A DNA stretch of 64,000 nucleotides, from the NCBI GenBank assembly GCA_020633055.1, contig JACKEJ010000008.1:620001-684000 (forward strand), given 5' to 3'. The stretch's first letter is position 1. The number at the start of each line of letters is the position of its first letter. This document shows, in pieces, positions 40,992-49,400 of the stretch. The position numbers and the translations under genes are program-made. Source of the DNA: Sandaracinaceae bacterium. GTDB taxonomy: Bacteria > Myxococcota_A > Polyangia > Polyangiales > Houyiibacteriaceae. The notes under the pieces were generated by a model. The model was not told the DNA's origin and made no database searches. It saw nothing but the letters and a program-made list of their open reading frames with translations.

Positions 40992-41519
40992 TCAGCGGCG
41001 TCGGCTGCTGCGGCGCCGACGTGAGCTGCTGCTGCTGCTCGCCGCCGGGGCACCGAGGCTCGCCGCCGTGGTACCCGCGTTGGTGCTGATGCCCAGGCGA
41101 TAGTTGCCGGTGGCGTTGCTGGTGTACGCGCCCACCCAGACCTTGATCAGGCCGGCAGGGAGCGGGCCCTCGACCATCGGGTTCACACCCTCGAAGTCGT
41201 CGTTGCAGCGGTAGGTGCCGTCGGGGAGCTGCACGGCGAGCGTGGTGTCTGCCTGTCCGCCGTTCACGATGAAGCGCACGTACGGGAGCGCGGCCGCGTT
41301 CTGGATCTGGTGGTCCGGAGACGTCGAGACGAAGCCGCGGCAGCCAGGACCCCACGCGGTTGCGTCCGTCGGTCCGCCGAAGCGTCCGGGAATGTTCTTG
41401 GTTCCGGTGAAGCCCGCGGGGAGCTCCGTCGGCCCCCCGAGTCCACAGCCGCTGCCCAGCGCGCCCAGCATGAGCCCACCGATCACCGCGAGCGCGGCGT
41501 GCTTGTTCGTTCGGTTCAT
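40992..41519 (-). CDS. Small lipoprotein with Ser-run and Arg-rich C-terminus
   Basis: Encodes 175 residues. A lipoprotein signal (AALAVIGGLMLGALGSGC, Cys 25) leads into a beta-sandwich-like domain (GFVSTSPDHQIQNAAALPYVRFIVNGGQADTTLAVQLPDGTYRCNDDFEG, then LIKVWVGAYTSNATGNYRLGIST) that resembles pre-peptidase C-terminal domains. The protein ends in six serines followed by RRRRSSRRR, an unusual basic tail for an exported protein. GGGAG is seven bases before the ATG. It converges on the M61-like gene. Function unknown. Confidence 0.7.
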   Translation of the reverse strand: MNRTNKHAALAVIGGLMLGALGSGCGLGGPTELPAGFTGTKNIPGRFGGPTDATAWGPGCRGFVSTSPDHQIQNAAALPYVRFIVNGGQADTTLAVQLPDGTYRCNDDFEGVNPMVEGPLPAGLIKVWVGAYTSNATGNYRLGISTNAGTTAASLGAPAASSSSSSRRRRSSRRR

Positions 41520-41677
41520 CGTTTGTCTCCCACCCGCCACCCGACGAGCTTCTCGAAAGGCGTCCCGCCCCAAGTTGCCCGCGAGCATACGCCAGAGCGA
41601 GCCCCATCTCCCCGGCTTTTTGCTCGACGCAGGAGTCCGCGCGCGCCCACGTGTCGTGACGTGAGCGCGCGCCGTGA

Positions 41678-44600
41678 TCAGCGCGTGCCTGGCTCGGGGG
41701 CAGCCGGCGTCAGCGCGCGGGGCGGCAGCACGGTCATGCGCGTCGGGTGGCTCAGCTCGTAGCCGACGGCGCCGAGGCCCTGCACGGTGCTCGGCGAGGC
41801 CCACCGGAACGTGAGCGGCACGTTGTGGACCTGCTCCGCGTTGAGGGGGGCGAGGGTGAGGCGCACGAAGCCCGGGCGCCTTACCTCGGCCGAGAGGACG
41901 ATGGCCGGCCCCGCGAGCGCGGCCTCGAGCGCCTCGTCCGCGCTGACGCCTGCCGGCAGCTGCAGCTCCACGATGGGCTGTGCGACGGCCTCGGAGCCCG
42001 CCGCCACCTGCAGCACGAGCCCGCTCACGCCGCCCACGCGCCCGACGTCACCCTCGAGCGCGAGGCGGAGGGGCGCGTCGTCACGGGCCTCGAAGCGCGC
42101 ACCGAAGACCGTCTCGACCCGTGCATAGACCGCGGCGCCGCCACGGGTGCGCACGCGAGCCCGCAGGCGGTCTCCGGGCCGCAGCGAGACGTCGATGGTG
42201 GCGCGCCCCTGCTCGAGGGTGACCGGCTGCCAGCCGTGTCCCACGTGGACCTCGAGGCCCTCGGGCTCGCCGACACCGAGCGCCCCGTAGGCCGACAACG
42301 CGAACCAGTAGAGCAACGCGTCGTCTGGATCGCGCGCCACGCTGGCGAAGGTCTGGAGGGCGCCGTGGAGCAGCTCGTCACGGAGCCCCTCGCGACCCGC
42401 GTGGTGCGCGGCGAGCGCGAGCGCCAGCGTCGCCCCCGTCTCCTCCGAACCGCTCGCCAACGCGTCGTCCACCTGCACGCGTCGCGCCCCACCGCGGACG
42501 GTGGATGACGCGACGGCCTGGTCGAGCAGCGTGAGGCCGTAGCCGTCCTCCGGGTCCGCGATCAGGAGCGCCGCGGCGACGCGCGCCATGACGCCTGCGT
42601 CACCGCGGTGCACGAACAACGCACGACGCAGGGAGGTCCGCGCGGAGCTCATGAAGGCCGCGAGGGGGTCGCCCGAGTCCGCGTCGGGTACGCCGCCCGC
42701 GGCGAGCACCGTGAAGGCGGTCGCGATCTGCGCGGCCTGCTCGCGCGCGTCGAGGCGACCCACGCCGCGCGAAAACTGCGACTGCGCGCGGCGGAGCGCG
42801 GCGAGCGCCTCCTGGTCGTCCGGGTCGACAGACACCACGGTGGTGAGCGCGACGAGGCGCGCCGCGTGCTCCGCGAGCGCGACCGGACCGCTGTCTTGCC
42901 GGATCAGCGCCGCGCGCACGTCGGCGGGCACGCCACGCCCCGCGCTCACCGCAGACCACGCCATCGCACCCGGCTGCCGCTCGCGCACTTCGCTGAACAG
43001 CGGGTCCGCCGACAGCGCGCCCGGGGTCAGGAGCACCACGCGCGTGCTGGGGTCGACGGCGTCGCCGGGGACGCGCAGCGTGACGCTGTACTCGCCACCC
43101 CGCGCGAGGCCCGTTCCCCAACGCCGGATGGGGTGGCGGCCGCGGTCGACGGCGACCGACGCGGACAGCGTGCGCTGCGGCTGTCCGTCACGCGTGACTT
43201 GCACCTCGAGCCGCGCCGCGCCGGGCGCGCGCCCCGTCAGCTCGAGCGCGAGCTCGCGTGACTCGCCGGCCGGCACGCTGACGCTGCTGGGCAGCTGGGC
43301 GCCGACGGCGTCACCGGCGGTCACCCGCAGACCGAACGTGGCGTCCGCGTCGCTGGTGTTGGTCACGTGGAAGGGCACGCTGAGCGGCTCGCCGACGCGC
43401 ACCCGCGCCGGCAGCTCGGCCTCGGCGACGATGGGTGTCCCCGCGAGCCCGCCGTCCATCGCCACGGCGGAGGTGCCGTGGGCGTCACGCGCGAACACCA
43501 CCACCCCCCACGTGGTCGGCACGTCGCCCAAGGTCAGGGGCACGCTGGTGGTGCCCGCTGTGGTGAGGCCGTGCGCTGCGCTGGCGTGGGCGCCCGCGCC
43601 ACGCCACTTCAGCTCGAGGGCGTGGGCGTCGCGCTCGATGAGCAGCGGCACGCTCCACGACTCGCTGGGCGTGCGTGCGTGGGCGCCCCCGCCCGCCACC
43701 TCGGAGGGCGGCGGGATGTCGACGCTCCCGGCGCCCACGGTGCCCACGGCGAGCTCGACGGTCGCGCGCCCCAGCTCGACGCTCTGCAGCCGCGCGACGA
43801 GGGCGTCCTCGCCCACGGCGCGGGCGTAGAGTCCTCCCGAGGGGAGCACGCGGGCGGTGGGGTCGACGACGTCGTCCCCGTTGCCGGCGCGGCCGTCCGG
43901 GCCCGTGCTGCTGAGCTCGAACCCGGCCACCGGCTGCAGGGCCGTGTAGCGGGGCCGCGTCGACGCCCGCAGCTGGAAGGGGCGACCCCAACCGTCCACG
44001 AGGTCGGCTGGCTGGATGTGACCCACCGCGCCCCCGCGGTTGGGCAGGTGCGCCAGCCACTCGGTGGGGTCGCCGGGGCGGGCCCACGGCAGGTCGAGGC
44101 CATGGTCGCGCACGAGGTCACGCAGGACCACCAGCAGGCGGAAGAGGCGGCGACGGGTGATGCGCTGCGCCACGTGGTCGAAGTCGAAGGTACGGTCGAG
44201 GGCCTGGACGTCCGTCAGCGACAGCGGCTCGCCGCCGAGGCCGGTGGTCGCCTCGCCCTCGAGGGTCGCGAAGACCTGGCGCGTGAACTCGCGCCGGCCG
44301 CGCTCGACGACCGTGATGTCGTCGAGGTCGTTGGGCAGGGCGCGCTCGACGCGCTCCTCCACCTGACGGAAGAGGAGCGCGAGGCGCCCCTCGACGAAGC
44401 GTGAGCTCGCCCGCCAAGGGTCGCGCAGCAAGCCGAGGCGCACCGAGTCCTCGGGCATGGGCTGAGGGACGAGGGTGTCGCCCTGCTGCCGGACCGCAGC
44501 CGTGCTGTCGACGGGGATGCCTCGCGCCAAGCGCGCCTCGGCTTCGAGCGAAGAGACCTGACTCATGAAGTCGCTATCCGACGCCCCGCGGTAGAGCGTG

Positions 44601-46447
44601 CGCGCCTCCTCCAGCGGAACCGCGAGCGCGACGAAGGGCGTCCCCGTGGGTAGGCCGCTGAGCAGCGCGCGCCCAGACGGGTCGAAGCGCACGATCGGCG
44701 TGAGGGCGTCGGAGCGACGTACCCACGAGCTCGCGTAGGCGCCGCGCACCTCGCGTCCATCGACGACCGGGCGCGCGCGGAAGTAGACCTGCGCGGGGAG
44801 GTCGGCGGGGAGCGTCAGCTGAATCTCGTCGCCCTGTGTCACGGCGCTGACCAGCGCCTCGACGGGCCCTTGGGCGTCACGGTCACGCGCGAACGCGCTG
44901 ACGACGATGGGCACGCGCGCCGTCAGTGGCGTGCGCGCGAGGGTGAGGGTGACCGCACCAGGGGCCACGAACGCGGGGGCGCGCACACGGACCTGCGCGT
45001 CGGTGTCCACGGGCATGCAGGTCTCGTGACGCCCTGCGCGTGGGCCGCTCCCGGCGGTCACGGTCAACGCCGTGCTGGCGATGCCGCCGCAGCGGTCGCG
45101 CGCCTCGTCGGCTGCGGCGAGGGTGGCCTCGACGACCGCGAGGCCGCTGGCGTCGGTGGTGGCTTGCGCCGTGCCCACGCGGGGGCCCTCGAACGAGACG
45201 GGCACGTTGGCCGCGGGGCGTCCGTCCGCGCGTACGACATACGCGTAGATGCGGCCGCCGAGCGCGCCCGGGAAGGCGCCGCCCTCGAAGCTGGCGTCGA
45301 GGAAGAAGTCCTGGGCGTGCGTGCGGATGGGCGTGCGCGCCGTGCCAGAGCCGAGGCCCGCGCGCGTCACGGAGACGGTGACCGCGCCATCACGCACGCC
45401 GCTCGAGAGCCGTGGCGCGCGCCACACGAAGCTGGCGCGCCCGCGCGAGTCCGTCGTGAGGGGCGGGGCGTCGCGGTCCGCGGACACGCCGTTGTGGGTC
45501 ACCACCGCGCCGCTCACGGGGCGCCCATTGGGACGGCGCACGACCACCTCGACGGGGATGCGCTCTTCCGAGTTGGCGAGCACGCGCGCCGGGGACACGC
45601 CCACGTGGAGCGCCGTGCCGGTCGTCGTCGCCAAGGTGACCGAGCTGCTCGCGTTGACGCGGCGCAGGCCGGTGGACGTGGGCTCCCGATGGACGGCGTT
45701 CACGGTCAGCCGGCCAGGCTGGGCGTTGGGGGGCACGGGCAGCTCGACCAGCGCCAAGCCCGCAGCGTCGGTGCGCACGCGCACGGGCTCGCCGAGCGGG
45801 CCGCGTTGGTCGCGCAGCTCCACCTGCAGCTCTGCGTCGGCCACGCCGATCCGCGAGTGGGGGGCGACCAGCGAGAGCGCCGCGTAGACGGTCTCGCCCG
45901 GGCCGACCTGCGCGGGCACGAGACCGACGTCGAGCGCGCGCGTCTCCTGCACGCTGACGGCGACCTCGAAGCGACGCTGCACATTGTTGCTCGTGCGCAC
46001 CTCGACCACCACGCCGACCGCGCCGGGGGCGTCGTCCGGGATGGGCAGCTCGAGCAGCGCGCGACCGCGCTCGTCGCTGACGGCCTCGACGTCGTCTGCG
46101 CCCTGCAGAGACGAGGAGAGGCGGATGGTGGCCCCGGGCGCGAGCCGCAGCGTGTGCGTGCCCGTCACCTCGTAGGTGGTGACGAGCCAACGCAAGCGAC
46201 CACCGCGGCGTGCGTGGAGCCCGCCCTCGAGGGTGACCTCGATGCCCGTGACCTCGCCGCGAGGCCGGGCGCGCGCGGCCTGGGCGGCGGCGCCCGGAAG
46301 CGCGAACGACGTGGAGGCGGAGGCGAACACCAGCGCCAGGAGCGGCAGGAGCGAACGACGGCGCGCGAGCGACGTGCCTCGCGGGGCGCGCGGCGTGGAA
46401 GACCGCGGCGCGGCGTTCACGACAGGGGACGAGACAGACCGGTTCAT
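41678..46447 (-). CDS. Giant exported Ig-like/alpha-2-macroglobulin-type protein with GspG-like insert
   Basis: Encodes 1589 residues. A signal (LLPLLALVFASASTSFALPGAAAQA) follows a 30-residue basic start. Several Ig-like/MG-type domains follow (for example VRTSNNVQRRFEVAVSV, NSEERIPVEVVVRRPNGRPVSGAVV). Near 819 a module reads DGWGRPFQLR, then FELSSTGPDGRAGNGDDVVDP, as in pseudopilin GspG tails. After it comes an A2M-like region (ELPARVRVGEPLSVPFHVTN) and alpha-helical repeats. No CxEQ thioester motif is present. The ATG overlaps the stop of the upstream alpha-2-macroglobulin gene by four bases, so the proteins probably work together on the cell surface or in the periplasm. Confidence 0.75.
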   Translation of the reverse strand: MNRSVSSPVVNAAPRSSTPRAPRGTSLARRRSLLPLLALVFASASTSFALPGAAAQAARARPRGEVTGIEVTLEGGLHARRGGRLRWLVTTYEVTGTHTLRLAPGATIRLSSSLQGADDVEAVSDERGRALLELPIPDDAPGAVGVVVEVRTSNNVQRRFEVAVSVQETRALDVGLVPAQVGPGETVYAALSLVAPHSRIGVADAELQVELRDQRGPLGEPVRVRTDAAGLALVELPVPPNAQPGRLTVNAVHREPTSTGLRRVNASSSVTLATTTGTALHVGVSPARVLANSEERIPVEVVVRRPNGRPVSGAVVTHNGVSADRDAPPLTTDSRGRASFVWRAPRLSSGVRDGAVTVSVTRAGLGSGTARTPIRTHAQDFFLDASFEGGAFPGALGGRIYAYVVRADGRPAANVPVSFEGPRVGTAQATTDASGLAVVEATLAAADEARDRCGGIASTALTVTAGSGPRAGRHETCMPVDTDAQVRVRAPAFVAPGAVTLTLARTPLTARVPIVVSAFARDRDAQGPVEALVSAVTQGDEIQLTLPADLPAQVYFRARPVVDGREVRGAYASSWVRRSDALTPIVRFDPSGRALLSGLPTGTPFVALAVPLEEARTLYRGASDSDFMSQVSSLEAEARLARGIPVDSTAAVRQQGDTLVPQPMPEDSVRLGLLRDPWRASSRFVEGRLALLFRQVEERVERALPNDLDDITVVERGRREFTRQVFATLEGEATTGLGGEPLSLTDVQALDRTFDFDHVAQRITRRRLFRLLVVLRDLVRDHGLDLPWARPGDPTEWLAHLPNRGGAVGHIQPADLVDGWGRPFQLRASTRPRYTALQPVAGFELSSTGPDGRAGNGDDVVDPTARVLPSGGLYARAVGEDALVARLQSVELGRATVELAVGTVGAGSVDIPPPSEVAGGGAHARTPSESWSVPLLIERDAHALELKWRGAGAHASAAHGLTTAGTTSVPLTLGDVPTTWGVVVFARDAHGTSAVAMDGGLAGTPIVAEAELPARVRVGEPLSVPFHVTNTSDADATFGLRVTAGDAVGAQLPSSVSVPAGESRELALELTGRAPGAARLEVQVTRDGQPQRTLSASVAVDRGRHPIRRWGTGLARGGEYSVTLRVPGDAVDPSTRVVLLTPGALSADPLFSEVRERQPGAMAWSAVSAGRGVPADVRAALIRQDSGPVALAEHAARLVALTTVVSVDPDDQEALAALRRAQSQFSRGVGRLDAREQAAQIATAFTVLAAGGVPDADSGDPLAAFMSSARTSLRRALFVHRGDAGVMARVAAALLIADPEDGYGLTLLDQAVASSTVRGGARRVQVDDALASGSEETGATLALALAAHHAGREGLRDELLHGALQTFASVARDPDDALLYWFALSAYGALGVGEPEGLEVHVGHGWQPVTLEQGRATIDVSLRPGDRLRARVRTRGGAAVYARVETVFGARFEARDDAPLRLALEGDVGRVGGVSGLVLQVAAGSEAVAQPIVELQLPAGVSADEALEAALAGPAIVLSAEVRRPGFVRLTLAPLNAEQVHNVPLTFRWASPSTVQGLGAVGYELSHPTRMTVLPPRALTPAAPEPGTR

Positions 46448-49400
46448 GGACGCACCTCGGCGGAGTTCAGGACGGCGACGGGCGAGAGGACCTCGATGGG
46501 CCGCGGCAAGGGGATGGGGGGTGGGATGGGCGGGGGGCCAGGCGGCTCGTGCCCGCCGGGCTCGGCCTGCTCGGGCTCGGGCCCGCTGTCGGGCACCGAG
46601 AGCGCACGCGACGGGAGCACCGCGGCAGGCCGCAGGGTGCCGCCGCGCACGTTCTCGTCGTAGACGCTGACGCCCAGGCCACGCAGCTGACCCGAGACGC
46701 TGTAGCGAATGGGCAGCGGCAAGGTGAGGCTGCCGCCGGCCGCGAGGGGACGCAGCTGCAGCACCAGGGTGCGACCCAGCTGCGTGACGCTGCGCACCCG
46801 AGAGGCCAGCGCCTCGCGCGTCGGCTGGTCGAGCTCCACGCCCGCAGGCAGGTCGATCTCGGCGACGCCCTGAGCCAGCGAACGCGGCATGCGGTTGCGC
46901 AGCGTGAGCGAGAGCCCCGCGCGAGTGTCACGCGCGCCCAGCTCGCCCTGCACCTCGATGTCGACCGGCATGGGCCGCTCGGGCTCCGCGGTCCACGGGC
47001 GCCCGTAGCGCACGTCCAGGTACACGAGCGCGAGCACGGGCGCGTCCACGGTGAGCGTGTGGTGCCCCGGGCGCCCGATGCCCTCGAGCACGGCCACGTG
47101 CGCGCCGTCTTCGGAGCGCACCTCGAGCGCGCGCCCGTCGAGCGTCGCGCCGAGCCGGTCGGGCACGCCGTCCGTCAGCATCGCCAGCGCGGCGACGCTG
47201 GGGGCTTGGGCGGCGCTGTTGCGCACGGCGTCGGCCACCTCGGCCTGGGCGCGCAGGAAGCGCAGCGCCGCCGGGCCGCGGTCCTGGCCGATCATGGCGA
47301 GCGCCGTGTAGGCCGTGGGCAGGGTGCGCGCGATGGTGCCGTCACGGTTCGGGTCCTCGACCAGGATGCCGTCGCCCATGACCACCATGAACGCCCCGGT
47401 CCGTCGCAGCAGCTCCGCCGCACGGGCGTCCGCTTGGTCACCGCGGGTGAGCGCCAGGGCCGCCGCCGCGCAGCTGAGCTCGGTGGGCCCCTGTCGCTCG
47501 TCGAGGCGTGCCGCGCCGTCTCCGACGGCGGCGCGCAAGAGCCCCACCAGGCCGCGCAGGTCCTCCTGCAGCGCCGTGCGACCGCCGGCCCGTGCCGCGG
47601 GCACCAGGCCCAGGAGTACGTTGCAGCGGGTGGCCACGCGGCTCGGATCCGCGCTCTCGCCCTCCGTCACCCGCGTGATGGCGCGCAGACCGCGGGCCAG
47701 CACCATGTCGCTGGTGCTCCCGTCCTGCCACAGCGTAGAGACGGCGCGGGCGAGGCGGCTCGGGTCGCCGCCGATCACGCGCTCGGCACCATCGCGCTCG
47801 GCCTGCAGCACGTCACGCGCCACCTGCCGGTCGTCGTTGGGGAGGTCGAGCCCGGCCATGCGGCGGGCCCAGCCGCGGTCGAAGCGGTCCGGCGTGGTGA
47901 AGCCGCCGAACATGGCGACGCCCGAGGCCACGCGCAGCTCGCCGGGGCCACGCTCGCTCGCATCCGCGGGGACATCCACCTGCAGCGACTCGCCCGGTCC
48001 CATCAACACCTGCTGGGTGAGGTGCACGAGGCGCGCGTCGGCGCGCACCGCGAGCGGGCGGCGCACCGCGTCCAAGGGAGCGCGCGTGTCGGCGCGCACG
48101 GCGCGCACCACGAGGTGGCCCTCGCCCGCGACGGGCAAGCGCATCTCGAGCGTCGTCTCGGCGGCGTCGCGCGGCGGCACGGTCAGCGGCGTCGCAGCCG
48201 GGGCGACGACCTCGACCCCCTCGGACGTGACGTCCACCAGGACACTCATGGGCTCACTGGTGCGGTTGGCGACGCGCACGGGGAAGCGCACCACGTCGCC
48301 CACGACGGCCGCGTTGGGCACCGGCGTGTCGACGGTGGCGCTCTGGTCCACGCGCAGCGTGGTGCGCGCGTTGTCGAGGAAGCCGGAGGCGGTCCACGCG
48401 ATGGCCTCGACGCGGTAGGTGGTGAGCGCGTCGGCCAGCGGCACGGTCACGGGGGTGCGCGCGCCGTCCAGGGCCACCCGACCGACGAAGAAGAGGGTCG
48501 CGGGGAAGTCTTCCCGGATGCGCTCGCCCATCGACGCGAGCGTCGAGCCCCCGACCACCGGGGGCGGCGCGGCGGGCTGGGCAGCGGGTTCGTCCATGGC
48601 GAGGCCGGCGAGGGCCGCGGAGCGGGACGCCATGCTGGCGCGCCCGTAGCCCATGCCGCCACCGCCCGAGCCGCTGCCCCGCAGCCCGAGGCCTCCGACC
48701 CCATAGGCCTCGGCCATGGCCTCCTCGGCGGGCGCCATCTCATCGTCGAAGTCGTACTCGGTCGAGGAGGCGGTCATGGTCTCCCCTTGCTCCTCGTCAC
48801 GCGCCTCCTGCGACATCGTCGTGTAGGCCGTGTACATGCGCGTGAGCGTCTCGGGGCCCGGCGCCAGCAACGCCAGGCGGCGCATGAGCGTGTCTTCGCC
48901 CGAGGCGACCGCGTAGATCGTGCCCTGAGGCACCACGCGCGAGAACGGGTTCACCACGTCGTCGCCGTTGCCCGCGCGTCCGTCGGGGCCGGCCGAGACC
49001 AGCTCCCAGCCGGGCGCGCGGTCGCTCAGCATCACAGGCGGACGCCGCGTGCCCGCGCGGCGGAACACGAACGGCCGTCCCCAGGGATCGAGCAGCGCGC
49101 CCGGGTCGATGGCGCCCAGCTGCACCAAGCGCGACAGCCACTGCTCCGGGGGGACACCCGCCGAGGCGCGCGCGGCGGTCTCGTCGTCCGGGTTGCTGAA
49201 GGCCGTGATGGCCACCATCAGGCCCAGCAGCTTGGTGCGCGCCACGCGCCGCGCGACCGCGTCGAAGCCGAAGCTGGGGTCCACCTCGCTCAGCATCGCG
49301 ACTGTCATCGTCTCGCCGCCGAGGGTGCGGTAGTCCGGGCCGCTGCGCTGCTGGTGCAGGTGCTCGAGCACGTCGGGGCGGAAGCGCTGACGCGCGCCGT

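Noticed and set aside
40992..41519. MYXO-CTERM sorting signal at the Arg-rich C-terminus
   Set aside because: There is no hydrophobic helix or conserved Gly-Cys ahead of the basic tail.
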